Shown piece by piece: positions 35,605-44,614 of a stretch of 64,000 bases of DNA. This DNA comes from G965277745 sp965277745. Lineage in GTDB: Bacteria; Pseudomonadota; Gammaproteobacteria; Cardiobacteriales; Cardiobacteriaceae. Location of the stretch: positions 2,294,001 through 2,358,000 of the forward strand of contig OZ255837.1 in assembly GCA_965277745.1 (NCBI GenBank). The letters run 5' to 3'. Made by a program: the position numbers and the translations under genes. The notes beneath the pieces were generated by a model. That model was given only the letters and a program-made list of their open reading frames with translations, searched no databases and was not told where the DNA came from. The first letter of the stretch is position 1. Each line of letters begins with the position of its first letter.

Positions 35605-36708
35605 CTAAAGTTCGCCGCATAATGTTTGATCAGCACGTTGGCAAAAGCGCCTGACGGAGGCCAGGATTTCATCAGCAGATTTCGTCCATTTGAAAGGCTT
35701 TGGGTTCTCGTTGTGGCACTGAATGAATTTGGTGATATCGGCTTCCAGGGATTTGACAGAGGTATGCGCTCCCCGCTGTACCTGTTTGCGGGTGAGTTCG
35801 GCAAACCAACGCTCGACCTGATTGATCCATGATGCCGATGTGGGGGTGAAGTGGAGGTGGTAGCGCGGTCGGCGGGCGAGCCACGCTTTGACCTCCTTGG
35901 TTTTGTGGGTGGCGTAATTGTCCATGATGATATGGATATCCAGATCATCGGGCATATTGGCGTCGATTTCCTTCAGAAAGGACAGAAACTCTTTGGCCCT
36001 GTGGCGCTTGTAGCATTTCCCGATCACAAAGCCGCTGGCCACGTCGAGAGCCGCGAACAGCGATGTCGTGCCATGACGCACATAATCGTGGGTCTGCCGT
36101 TCGGGGATGCCGGGGGCCATTGGCAGAATGGGTTGGGAGCGGTCCAATGCCTGGATCTGGCTCTTCTCGTCAACGGACAACACCAAGGCCCGGTTGGGCG
36201 GCGAGAGATAGAGGCCGACGATATCGCGAACCTTCTCGACGAACAAAGGGTCACTGGACAGTTTGAAGGTATCGCTGCGATGGGGTTGGAGGCCAAAGGC
36301 ATTCCAAATGCGGCGGATCGTCGTGTGTGACAGGCCTGTTTCCTTCGCCATCGAACGGATGGACCAATGGGTGGCGTCACGGGGCTTGCTGTGCAATGTC
36401 CGTTCAATGACCGCCGCGACCTGATCGTCTTCAACTGTGCGCGGGCGGCCGGGGCGTGCCTCATCGAGAAGGCCGTCCACACGATCCTTGACGAACCACC
36501 GCCGCCACTTGCCCACCGTGTGCTCGTGAAATCCGAGCTCGGCTCCAACCTCCTTGCTCGAAAGCCCGTCGGCGCAACGCAGGACCATCCGGCATCGATC
36601 GGAAAAAGAACGGGGAGCCCGGTGTCGCCGAACCTGACGCTCAAGGTAGTCACGCTCCTCAGAACTCAAAACCAATGGCGGTGATGGCCGCCCCTTTCTG
36701 CCTGGCAT
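35605..36708 (-). CDS. IS630-family transposase (second type)
   Basis: 367 residues, intact. HTH regions GLSSKEVGAELGFHEHTVGK and GRPRTVEDDQVAAVIERTL precede the DDE domain with ALVLSVDEKSQIQALDRSQP (first Asp), DIHIIMDNYATHKTKEVKAW (second Asp) and HFTPTSASWINQVERWFAEL (third acidic). Composition is GC-rich compared with the other IS630 in the window, suggesting a separate origin. Terminal repeats could not be located confidently, but the element must extend slightly beyond the gene and truncates the adhesin fragment. Confidence 0.9.
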   Translation of the reverse strand: MPGRKGRPSPPLVLSSEERDYLERQVRRHRAPRSFSDRCRMVLRCADGLSSKEVGAELGFHEHTVGKWRRWFVKDRVDGLLDEARPGRPRTVEDDQVAAVIERTLHSKPRDATHWSIRSMAKETGLSHTTIRRIWNAFGLQPHRSDTFKLSSDPLFVEKVRDIVGLYLSPPNRALVLSVDEKSQIQALDRSQPILPMAPGIPERQTHDYVRHGTTSLFAALDVASGFVIGKCYKRHRAKEFLSFLKEIDANMPDDLDIHIIMDNYATHKTKEVKAWLARRPRYHLHFTPTSASWINQVERWFAELTRKQVQRGAHTSVKSLEADITKFIQCHNENPKPFKWTKSADEILASVRRFCQRADQTLCGEL

Positions 36709-36762
36709 AAAACACCCTCCGGGATAGTCAAACGTCCCAGAGTCTATGTCTCCTCAATCAAT

Positions 36763-36960
36763 TTATGAAGCGATTTTCAGTTCCATATGACTAGGAGCTG
36801 TTGGCAGATCCGCAACCGAGTTTCGTTTCTTCCATTTGACAACGGTCTTGGGATTGATTGCGTAACGCCCGGCAAGCACTCTCAAGCTCTCTTGACTATA
36901 TTGTATCGCTTGACGTACTGCCTCTGTCGTTTTGGCGCTGCCGTATAAAATTTGTCCCAT
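36763..36960 (-). pseudogene. IS481-type HTH remnant
   Basis: 65-residue frame GQILYGSAKTTEAVRQAIQY, RVLAGRYAINPKTVVKWKKR, clearly paralogous to the start of IS481 copy 2 (23135). It then diverges into a short nonsense tail. Only the DNA-binding N-terminus survives. A good ribosome site precedes it. Confidence 0.65.
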
Positions 36961-37257
36961 AATTTCTCCTATGTAGGTAAGGTATTAAAACATATATCAA
37001 CACACCGTGGAACTAAACACAAAAAAATAGCTTCCTCCGTGCTGAACAGCGCCATGTGAACAATTTGGGGAGCAGGTCACAATTTACCGATTTTATTTCC
37101 TTTTATCACTTCTTTATTTCCTTTTTTTCATCTTCTCACTTCCCGATGCAAAAACTACAGTTATTAATTAAATCAATCTCTTATGGTTTCTTGGGGCTAT
37201 ACAGGGGCTAAACCTGTCAAATCAAGGGTAAACCAAAGGCAAAATTGACCGAAGAAA
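36961..37257. other. AT-rich junction between IS debris and prophage
   Basis: No gene is visible on either strand. Reverse-complement CAGCACGGAGGAAGCTAT (near 37030-37050) resembles the leader of IS481 copy 2, so IS debris reaches at least to there. If a phage attachment site and integrase once lay here, they are not recognisable now. Confidence 0.45.
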
Positions 37258-37560
37258 TCACGATGCTTTCTTTAGCCCCACAAGATAATTATCAACCCCA
37301 TGTTCCAATTCTTCATCGGTGCTGACCCGGTTTGACAGTAGCCAGTTGTCCACCTCAGAACGCTTAAAGTATATCTTCTTACCACCTGGTTTGTAGAATG
37401 GTATTTTATTGGAGTGTGTCAACTTGTATATGTAGGTCTTCGACAAACCGACATATAAGGCAAGCTCGTCAATGTCCAATACCTCTTTCTGAGCCAACAT
37501 AAGCCCCTTGAGTTCTGCAACGTCTTGGTGCAGCTTTTCCAATGTGTTTTGTTCTGTCAT
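37258..37560 (-). CDS. Excisionase-like HTH protein (AlpA/HTH_17 type)
   Basis: 100 residues. A short N-terminal helix (EKLHQDVAELKGLMLAQKEV) precedes a winged-helix/excisionase-type domain: LDIDELALYVGLSKTYIYKL, then THSNKIPFYKPGGKKIYFKR, SEVDNWLLSNRV. Such proteins serve as directionality factors or small regulators. It is the last gene of the leftward early operon, the position of xis in lambdoid phages. No integrase follows. Confidence 0.7.
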   Translation of the reverse strand: MTEQNTLEKLHQDVAELKGLMLAQKEVLDIDELALYVGLSKTYIYKLTHSNKIPFYKPGGKKIYFKRSEVDNWLLSNRVSTDEELEHGVDNYLVGLKKAS

Positions 37561-37570
37561 GGTTTAGCCC

Positions 37571-38979
37571 CTATAGATCAATCGGATATTCTGGCCTAAC
37601 GTCTTGGCTCAATGGAGCCAGCCGGAAGGTGATGTCTTTTTTCAGTGCGTCCAATAACGCTTTCTGAGTGATTCGCTTGTTCTGTAGCGCCTCAAGTACA
37701 GTGACATCTACAGAATCAGACATTACCAAGTGATGGACGAAGACGGGTTTTCTTTGCCCCTGCCGGTGCAGCCGGGCGTTGAATTGCTGGTACAACTCCA
37801 GCGACCAGTTGAGGCCATACCAGACAACGATGTTGCCTCCCTGTTGCAGGTTCAACCCGTGACCGGCACTTGCCGGATGCGCCAACAGGAGCGGCACGTT
37901 CCCGGTGTTCCATTTTTCGATTGCGCCGTCTTCGTCGATGGCAACCGCGTTCTTGAAATGCCGCTTGATGCGCACTTTGTCCGACTTGAAGGTGTAGGCG
38001 ACAAGTACAGGCCGGCCGCAGGCTTCTGCCACGATGTCTTCCAAGGCGTCGAGTTTGTGCCGGTGCAGGGCTTCCCAATTACCCTTGCCGTCGGTGTACA
38101 CCGCCCCGTTCGCGAATTGCAGCAGTTTGTTCGTCAATGCGGCGGCGTTCACGGCTTCCACCGTACATTGCTCCAGTTCAATCAGGAAGTCTTTTTCCAG
38201 TTCGCGGTATCGGCGTGTTTCTTGCGGGCCGAAGTTGAGGTGATGACGTTGTCCACCCGCCGCGGGAGTTGCAAATAGTCGCTGGCGGACAGGGTCAGGC
38301 ACACATCCTGCAAACGTTCGTGGATTTCTGCTTCGCTGCCTTTTTTGGGTGTCCAGTGATAGCCCAGGTAATCGCTTGTGAAGTAGCGGTCGCGGAATCC
38401 ACTGAATGTTTTACCTAACCGCTCCCCGCGGTCGAGCAGGTAGAGCTGCGCCCAGACGTCAAGCAGGCCGTTGCTCGCCGGGGTGCCGGTCAGTTCAAGC
38501 ACACGGTCGATTTTGGGCAACACTTTTTTCAGCGCTTTGAAACGTTTGGTCTTGGATGATTTGAAGGAACTGGCTTCATCGATCACCACCATGTCATACG
38601 GCCAGTCCAGTCGTGTGCCGCGGTCGGTTGTTTGATGATCGACCAGCCAGGCGACGTTTTCGCGGTTGATAATATGAATGTCTTCGCCGCCTTCCAGGGC
38701 GCGCACTCTTTGCCCCCAGTTGCCACGAATCACCGCGTGCGACAGGTGGGAGAGTTGTGCCCAGCGAGCCAGTTCATCCGGCCAAGTATGCAGCGCCACC
38801 CGCAACGGGGCGATGACCAGCACGCGGCCAATCTCGAATCTGTCCATCAGTTCGGCGATCGCGGTAAGCGCGATCACCGTTTTGCCAAGCCCCATGTCGA
38901 CCCACAAGGCGCAGGAATTCTGTGCGGCGATAAAGTCCATGGCCTTCAGTTGATAGGTGTGCAGATTTTCTATGTTCAT
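37571..38979 (-). pseudogene. Phage SNF2/DEAD-type helicase, one frameshift
   Basis: The N-terminal part (38979 to about 38240) has YQLKAMDFIAAQNSCALWVD, Walker A MGLGKTV, VIDEASSFKSSKTKRFKALK and LELTGTPASNGLLDVWAQLY. The C-terminal part, one base out of frame, has LNFGPQETRRYRELEKDFL, ASAGHGLNLQQGGNIVVWYG and LYQQFNARLHRQGQRKPV (motif VI). Restoring one base near 38240 (CCC instead of CC on the coding strand) joins NVIT to LNFG. Intact it would be a SNF2-like helicase of about 465 residues paired with VRR-NUC. It could be an assembly error or a real lesion. Confidence 0.82.
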
Positions 38980-39257
38980 TTCCCCACCGATTGCGTGAAA
39001 AGCTGCTTGCCGGTTTCGATACTGTCGATGACATGGACGCTGAACCCTTCTTCTTTCAATTTCTGATGCACGTAGGCCTGTAATTTTGTCGGCCGTTTAC
39101 CGGGTGCCTTAAACTCGACCAACAGCACCATTCCGGCTTTGAAATACAAGCGATCCGGCACCGCACGTTGGTTGGGGCTTGTCCATTTATAAGCCAGCCA
39201 GCCGTGTCGTTGTGCATATGCTGTAACCCTCTTTTCGATGAACGATTCAAGAATCAT
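38976..39257 (-). CDS. VRR-NUC domain nuclease
   Basis: 93 residues, a minimal stand-alone VRR-NUC (PD-(D/E)XK-like) nuclease: ESFIEKRVTAYAQRHGWLAY, RAVPDRLYFKAGMVLLVEFK (Asp and Glu-x-Lys), PTKLQAYVHQKLKEEGFSVH. Such phage versions cut branched or flapped DNA. It overlaps the downstream helicase start by four bases (ATGA), and the pair is a common phage replication module. It also overlaps the end of the PP-loop gene. Confidence 0.88.
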   Translation of the reverse strand: MILESFIEKRVTAYAQRHGWLAYKWTSPNQRAVPDRLYFKAGMVLLVEFKAPGKRPTKLQAYVHQKLKEEGFSVHVIDSIETGKQLFTQSVGK

Positions 39258-40045
39258 GCTGCTTCCTCTTCATCAATTTGAACAACCGGAATCCCAACAA
39301 AATCTTCAAGCCCGATTGGTTGTTTGCCTTTCATGAACATGGTGTGCTTGATTCGGCGTTCCAGTTCTACATATTTTTTATACAGTTCCGGGTTCTGGGT
39401 TGCGCCATGTCGCAGGTCGTTCCGGCTGCCCATGATGCAAAACACACAGGAAAGCCTTTCATTTGATTCGTAAGCCCAGAACGGCTTTTGCCCGGCTTGT
39501 TTGATCGTGTTGAAAATGTCTTGAGTCGTAAGATGGAAAACGGGGAACCAGTTATAAACTGTTCGCTTTACCCTGCCGTTGACAGATTCGTTTTTGTTGA
39601 TACAAAAAGGGGGTCTCTTTGCTCTGGCTGTTGATTCCTCGGCGCGGAGCCCCATGCAGTTGATGCCTATTGTCTTGCCCTTTTCTTTCAAGTCATTCCG
39701 AATGAATTTCATAATGGGGCCACGCTTTAGGTCCGAAGTGCATTGGCGGTATGCACTGCTAGGCCACTTTCCGCGATTTTCCACCATTCCCAGAAATGTC
39801 TTTTTAGCCGATACAACATGCAACTGTTCGTTGATTGTTGCTTTTATGTGATCGATGACGCCCGGCCATTCGACTTCACCGAGCGACGCGTGAACAACGA
39901 CTAGCTGTTCGGAGCGAATGTTTCGACTCAAGAAGTGGTACATGGCTTGGCTGTCCTTTCCACCGGAATGACTGCAATAGATAACCGCCTCTTGTTCAAT
40001 CAGTTGCTTTATTTCTTTCGGGAAGAAAAAGTCGCTCTTTGTCAT
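39254..40045 (-). CDS. PAPS-reductase/PP-loop family protein
   Basis: 263 residues from ATG 40045, which overlaps the polymerase stop (ATGA); a longer upstream start would lie inside the polymerase gene. The PP-loop is AVIYCSHSGGKDSQAMYHFL (SGGKDS). A C-terminal CVFC pair and nearby basic residues (RLSCVFCIMGSRNDLRHG) suggest a metal or Fe-S site. The family adenylates or reduces sulfur substrates and includes DndC-like DNA sulfur-modification enzymes. Being co-translated between a DNA polymerase and a nuclease implies a DNA or nucleotide role, but the reaction is unknown. Confidence 0.78.
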   Translation of the reverse strand: MTKSDFFFPKEIKQLIEQEAVIYCSHSGGKDSQAMYHFLSRNIRSEQLVVVHASLGEVEWPGVIDHIKATINEQLHVVSAKKTFLGMVENRGKWPSSAYRQCTSDLKRGPIMKFIRNDLKEKGKTIGINCMGLRAEESTARAKRPPFCINKNESVNGRVKRTVYNWFPVFHLTTQDIFNTIKQAGQKPFWAYESNERLSCVFCIMGSRNDLRHGATQNPELYKKYVELERRIKHTMFMKGKQPIGLEDFVGIPVVQIDEEEAA

Positions 40046-42012
40046 TTGCGATACCTTTTCGCCGCGAATCCTTGCGCCTTGACCGGCAGGCCTGTGGCCC
40101 ACGTTGGTAATCGGCACATCAGAGCTTCGAACTCCGCGACGCTGCCGAAGCTGTCGCCGGCTTCAGCGATCAACTCATCGTGTACCGAAAGCACCACCTC
40201 ATAGCCAGCGGCTTCCACTCTCAACATGGCTTCAGCCATTAAGTCACGGGCTACCGCTTGGGTGATGTTTTCCACCAACTTACCACCATATGTTTTCTGG
40301 CGTTCCCACTTGCGGGTAACTGAGTTGGTGCCCATGAAAGCGAGTTGTTCCGCCTTGAAATCACCTTCAACAATGCGCGGCTTGTTGTAAGCGAGCAGAC
40401 GGCCGGACGGCAGGCGGCAGAAGAGGAAGTTGTCTATGGCCCGGAACTTGATCGACCGGTAACTGAAGCTGGTATTCGGGTTTTTGACGGCCTGGATGGC
40501 GGCGCTCTCGATCTGCCGCCAGAAGCGCACGATGCGCCGGTTGGCCTTGCGCCACTCGTTTTTGACGCGCTCCGCGAGCTCGGTGTCTATCGAAACACCA
40601 TAGGTTTCGGCCATTTCCTGAAACGCGCGGGAACCGCCCTGGTAGCCCAGCGCGAGTGTCGCCACTTTGCCGATAAAACGCTGTTTGCCGCCGATTTGTT
40701 CCAGGGGGACGCCGTAAAGACGGCTCGCGGTGTATTCGTAGAGTTTGCCGTGGGAACGGAACATGACCAGCAGGTCTTCCTGTCCGGCAAGCCAGGCGAG
40801 CACCCGTGCCTCGATCGCTGCATAGTCGGCGACGAACAGGCGCTTGCCCGGCGGCGCGACGATCATCCCGCGCAGGCAGGTGGCGAGCGCTTCCATGGGA
40901 TCATCGTAGAGCGCTGCCAGCAGTCCGGGGTCACGGTGGCGGAATACCTCGATACAGGCGTCCACGTCCACAAACGCACCCTTCGGGAGGTTTTGCGGCT
41001 GAAAGTGGCGGCCACTCCATCTACCCGTTGATGCCCCGTGGTACATCAATAAACCATGTGCCCGGTGGTCGTTTGTCACCAGTTCTTTTAAAGCGGCATA
41101 CTTGGCCGTGCTGGTTTTGCCTAACTGTTGGCGTATCTCAATCAGTCGTCTTGCGGTAGCTGGTAGTGCGTCATCTTTCAGCACTTCGCCAAGGTAAGCC
41201 TTGTCAAACTGAATCAAGGGGTAGCCCAGATCGTTGCTAATGTAGTCAATCACTCGCTGGCGTTGACTGACATTAGTTAGATGGCGACAGGTAATCTGGG
41301 CTACTTCTTCATTGAGCTTTTGAGCGATCTGGTCAATCAGCACCAAGGCATCGTCCACCGCTTGAGTATCGACAAAGACGCCGCGGATATTTATTGTCTG
41401 GTCAAGTTCCCAGACCTTTCTTTCCGTGTTGTTCAGCGGGCGGAGCCACTTGGATATTTCACGTTCTGCTACTACATCTTGTAGGCAGTAGTCATAAAGT
41501 TCTTGGAGCAATTCAGGATCTTCAATACGCTTGCCGCGGTTCGGTTTGCACAGCCTTTGGATGAGATACTTGCCGCGCTTGTCTTTCTGTTTGTCTTGAG
41601 ATATCCCCAACGCCGCGCCGCAATCGCCGAGCCCCCGAGGGAGCGCCATCGCGGTGGCGAGCGCCGCGGTGTCATGCCATTGGCTAATATAAGGTTCAGG
41701 CCAGTCAAGCGTGTGTTGCATCTGCTGCCACCACGTACCACGTCGCGCCGCCCGAGTCCCCTGGCGACTCTGCACACGGTGCCAGATACACCATTCAAAA
41801 AAGCTGTTCCAGGCGTGAAAGGTGAACCGGCCTGGGTCCAGGACGAATTCGGGCAGTTCATCACCCGGCAACCACAAGACCGGTTCACTGTCTCCAATGG
41901 CATAAGCCATGCAGATAACCTCGGTCGAAAGGTGGGCGGCATACGCCCAAGCCCCCAACTTTCTAATGTCAGCTTCACTGTAGGTTTCAAAATCCAGTGA
42001 TACTTTCTGCAT
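40042..42012 (-). CDS. Phage family A DNA polymerase
   Basis: 656 residues. The N-terminal 3'-5' exonuclease begins KVSLDFETYSEADIRKLGAW (Asp/Glu at 7 and 9) with FHAWNSFFEW. The polymerase domain has LLMYHGASTGRWSGRHFQPQ, motif A RLFVADYAAIEARVLAWLAG, motif B GKVATLALGYQGGSRAFQEM and motif C LSVHDELIAEA. It replicates the phage genome and is distinct from the host polA at 19392. It is the largest gene of the leftward early operon, 18 bp behind DUF2815. Confidence 0.93.
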   Translation of the reverse strand: MQKVSLDFETYSEADIRKLGAWAYAAHLSTEVICMAYAIGDSEPVLWLPGDELPEFVLDPGRFTFHAWNSFFEWCIWHRVQSRQGTRAARRGTWWQQMQHTLDWPEPYISQWHDTAALATAMALPRGLGDCGAALGISQDKQKDKRGKYLIQRLCKPNRGKRIEDPELLQELYDYCLQDVVAEREISKWLRPLNNTERKVWELDQTINIRGVFVDTQAVDDALVLIDQIAQKLNEEVAQITCRHLTNVSQRQRVIDYISNDLGYPLIQFDKAYLGEVLKDDALPATARRLIEIRQQLGKTSTAKYAALKELVTNDHRAHGLLMYHGASTGRWSGRHFQPQNLPKGAFVDVDACIEVFRHRDPGLLAALYDDPMEALATCLRGMIVAPPGKRLFVADYAAIEARVLAWLAGQEDLLVMFRSHGKLYEYTASRLYGVPLEQIGGKQRFIGKVATLALGYQGGSRAFQEMAETYGVSIDTELAERVKNEWRKANRRIVRFWRQIESAAIQAVKNPNTSFSYRSIKFRAIDNFLFCRLPSGRLLAYNKPRIVEGDFKAEQLAFMGTNSVTRKWERQKTYGGKLVENITQAVARDLMAEAMLRVEAAGYEVVLSVHDELIAEAGDSFGSVAEFEALMCRLPTWATGLPVKAQGFAAKRYRK

Positions 42013-42030
42013 GACTTTTGCTGGCTCCGC

Positions 42031-42615
42031 TTATGCCGCGTCGAGAAAATCCATGTCTTCAGCGTCATCACTGCTTTGAGTAACAATGTCAAAGTCATTT
42101 TCAGGTCTGGAAACGCCACCCAAAGGCTCACCCTTGCGTAGGACTTGGATGTTGTTCAAGCCAAACGCCACACCTTTGTTGCCTTTTTGGTCGTAGGCAT
42201 AGGCGTTGATTGATACCCGGCAATAATCTCCACTACGGAAATCACCTTCATCAATCACGGCTTGAACGTTCACATCCACAATTCCCGGCTTCTGGGAAGA
42301 CTTCAGGTTCATGAAGTAGTGACCAGCGTATGGCTCTTCACCTGCTCCTACTGTGTCAGGTAGGTCAGATTCAGAGTCACCGTCACGTAGCGGGTTACGC
42401 AAATTTGCAGGGCGTTTCGAACCCCACTTGTCATCAACAGCCGCCTTGATTGCCTTTTTGAGATTGGCAACCGTTTTCTTGTCCTCCTTCGGAATCAGAA
42501 TCATCATTGAGTATTCTTCTTTACCTGAAAGGTCATTGAGGCGGGTGGTGAAGACGTTCACGTAAGAGCCGCGGACTTCTCCGGTTATGACTTTTCGTTG
42601 CTGTGTAGTCATCAT
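42031..42615 (-). CDS. DUF2815 protein, likely single-stranded DNA-binding
   Basis: 194 residues: KVITGEVRGSYVNVFTTRLN, YSMMILIPKEDKKTVANLKK, GHYFMNLKSSQKPGIVDVNV, DYCRVSINAYAYDQKGNKGV, and an acidic C-terminus (SSDDAEDMDFLDAA) like that of SSB proteins. DUF2815 proteins sit beside DUF2800 nucleases and family A polymerases in many phages and are thought to bind ssDNA. Two tandem ATGs (42615, 42612) are possible starts. Confidence 0.85.
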   Translation of the reverse strand: MMTTQQRKVITGEVRGSYVNVFTTRLNDLSGKEEYSMMILIPKEDKKTVANLKKAIKAAVDDKWGSKRPANLRNPLRDGDSESDLPDTVGAGEEPYAGHYFMNLKSSQKPGIVDVNVQAVIDEGDFRSGDYCRVSINAYAYDQKGNKGVAFGLNNIQVLRKGEPLGGVSRPENDFDIVTQSSDDAEDMDFLDAA

Positions 42616-42676
42616 CGTTTCTCCAGTTGTATCACGTTAAGGGATTGCCCGTTTCACCACCGGGCCAGTGGGTTTT

Positions 42677-43843
42677 TCAGGCCGCAGCACTGAAATCGTC
42701 TGTTAAAGAGGACTTCAATGCCGGCCGTTTGTCCGACTCCACTGCCAGAGTCGGCTTGCCCTGCGGCTTGACCACCAGTTCGCCAAGCAGCGGATGTCCT
42801 TTACCGAGCAGCGTTTCCGCCTGGGTGGGGGAAAGCAGTTTTCGCGGCAGGATGTCCGCCACCTTGAGGCGCGCGCCGCGCAGACGCGCTTCCGCCTCCG
42901 CTTCGTCGCGCCATTTGCGGATCGATCGACCGGCAACCAGCTTGTAGCCGGGGACATCCCGGCCATGTTCGAGCTCGCGGATGGCATGCGCCTCCACCGC
43001 CTTGATCCAGGCAGCGATCATATTCAGCTGCGGCAGGAGCGCAGCGATTTCGTCATTATCAAGGCGACTCGTGTCTTTGACGGCGACCGGGGCGGTAACA
43101 TCGCTGAATTCTTCCGCTGCCGTTTTCAGGTTGTGCTCGGCGAGCGCGCGGCAAACGGCTTTCGCCTTGCAAAAGCGGCATTGCTTTTCACCGGGACTCG
43201 CCGGTGCGTCGTCGGACAACGCGAGCGCCGCCCGCTCGCCCGCCTGTTCTCCGAAGGCGAGCAGGTCTTTGCGGGAAATCGTCCACTCGCTGACATGATC
43301 GAGACGCGGCTGAACGATGATCAGACGGAAAGCCTCGACGTAATATAGATAACTGTACTCGTGCAGGACGCCAAGGGCGTAGAGCATAAGCTGCGGGTTG
43401 TTTTCAGCGTCGACGCGGACACCCTTGCCAAATTTAAGATCGACAATGGCAGCGGTGTTGGTTTTGGCGTCGAAGACCACCGCATCTGCGGTGCCGAAGC
43501 CGTCAGCCACCCAGGGTGCGTACGACACCCGGGCCTCAACGCGCAGGGATGGCAGCGTCCTGTTCGCGCCGGGCAGCGCCCGAACGAGGTCGAGATACGC
43601 CTGCACACCCGCTGCCATTTCGGACGTCACCGGGTAGTCGCGATAACAAGAGAGCGTCTTGCCGACATAGGTATCCGCGTCCGCGCCGCTGCACAAACTG
43701 TGCTCTGCAAGCACGTGCGCGACCGACCCCTCGGCCGCGTAGGGGGAGGAGGTGTCGGGAAAAGGCGCTTCCATGCGCACCGAGGCCGGACAGCGCAGCC
43801 AGCGATGGGCCGAGGACGGCGATAGACGCGCATGATCAGACAT
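42677..43843 (-). CDS. DUF2800 PD-(D/E)XK nuclease with probable Fe-S cluster
   Basis: 388 residues: SPSSAHRWLRCPASVRMEAP (first Cys), SPYAAEGSVAHVLAEHSLC, nuclease core GTADAVVFDAKTNTAAIVDL with KFGKG (Asp ... Asp-x-Lys), PQLMLYALGVL, then CRFCKAKAVCRALAEHNL. One early Cys plus three late Cys is the Cas4/AddB-type 4Fe-4S arrangement. It is probably the phage recombination or processing exonuclease partnering DUF2815. It overlaps the small gene upstream by eight bases. Confidence 0.86.
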   Translation of the reverse strand: MSDHARLSPSSAHRWLRCPASVRMEAPFPDTSSPYAAEGSVAHVLAEHSLCSGADADTYVGKTLSCYRDYPVTSEMAAGVQAYLDLVRALPGANRTLPSLRVEARVSYAPWVADGFGTADAVVFDAKTNTAAIVDLKFGKGVRVDAENNPQLMLYALGVLHEYSYLYYVEAFRLIIVQPRLDHVSEWTISRKDLLAFGEQAGERAALALSDDAPASPGEKQCRFCKAKAVCRALAEHNLKTAAEEFSDVTAPVAVKDTSRLDNDEIAALLPQLNMIAAWIKAVEAHAIRELEHGRDVPGYKLVAGRSIRKWRDEAEAEARLRGARLKVADILPRKLLSPTQAETLLGKGHPLLGELVVKPQGKPTLAVESDKRPALKSSLTDDFSAAA

Positions 43844-44027
43844 CCCCGCCTCCTGTATTCCCGTCTTCCGCCCATTTTGCTAATAGGCGTTCGACTTCGC
43901 CCGGCACTTCGTTCAGGAGCGCGATGGCGTCAGCGTCGAAGGGCGAGGCGCCATAATCGATTTTCGGCAGTACGCACTTGAAAAAGCACAGTACCCGTTC
44001 CAGGGTGATCCTTGCCTCGTCCATCAC
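43836..44027 (-). CDS. Small phage protein, unknown
   Basis: 63 residues, acidic, no recognised domain: DEARITLERVLCFFKCVLPK, FDADAIALLNEVPGEVERLL. It overlaps both neighbours by a few bases, so it is translated as part of the early operon. Function not known. Confidence 0.6.
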   Translation of the reverse strand: MMDEARITLERVLCFFKCVLPKIDYGASPFDADAIALLNEVPGEVERLLAKWAEDGNTGGGDV

Positions 44028-44614
44028 GCCGCCTCCCGCTGCGGGGCGTTGTCCGCCCCGTAAATACCGTAATAGGTCGAAGGCGGCGACAACCCGTCCC
44101 CACCACCATATAGTTGCATCACCAGCAGAAACGCGTTACTGTTACGCGGATGCAGGATCAGCCTGTTTTGGTACGGTAACAGCCAGATTTCCGTGTCCTT
44201 CCCGAAGCAGCGCTCGGCCTGGGCCAGATAGCGCGCCCGAAACGGGTGGGTAAATGCGGTGCCGTCAGGGACGTCCGTTTTTGCCGGCAGCGCGACTCTC
44301 ATATCCGGGTAAGCGTATGCGTCATGATAGCGGTCGACGAGCTGGAGGCTTCTCCCTCCTTCGAGGCGGTCACCGGTGAGGGTCGCCTGGTCGGCGGCGA
44401 CCGGCAACTTCGCGTAGCGGATCAGCGCCCGCCCTGTCCCTTCCATACCAAGATTCCAGGCGTAATAGAGCATTTTCCCGTCGGTCGCGATGATTTCCCG
44501 GTGGTCGGCGTCGATCAGCACGTAGTGCAGCGCTATCTTGTAATTCTTGTTGGCTACGCAGAGCCGCGCGGCGTTGAGCATGGCGCAGGGGATGTTGTGG
44601 ATTGTGTCACTCAT
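44024..44614 (-). CDS. Phage early protein, unknown (faint sliding-clamp-like pattern)
   Basis: 196 residues. The segment YKIALHYVLIDADHREIIAT with DGKMLYYAW resembles the ATDG loop of beta-clamp-like folds, and the pattern LNAARLCVA ... LVDRYHDAYAYPDM is compatible with that, but there is no clear clamp family match. Located in a replication operon, an accessory processivity role is only an inference. It overlaps neighbours by one to four bases. Confidence 0.5.
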   Translation of the reverse strand: MSDTIHNIPCAMLNAARLCVANKNYKIALHYVLIDADHREIIATDGKMLYYAWNLGMEGTGRALIRYAKLPVAADQATLTGDRLEGGRSLQLVDRYHDAYAYPDMRVALPAKTDVPDGTAFTHPFRARYLAQAERCFGKDTEIWLLPYQNRLILHPRNSNAFLLVMQLYGGGDGLSPPSTYYGIYGADNAPQREAA

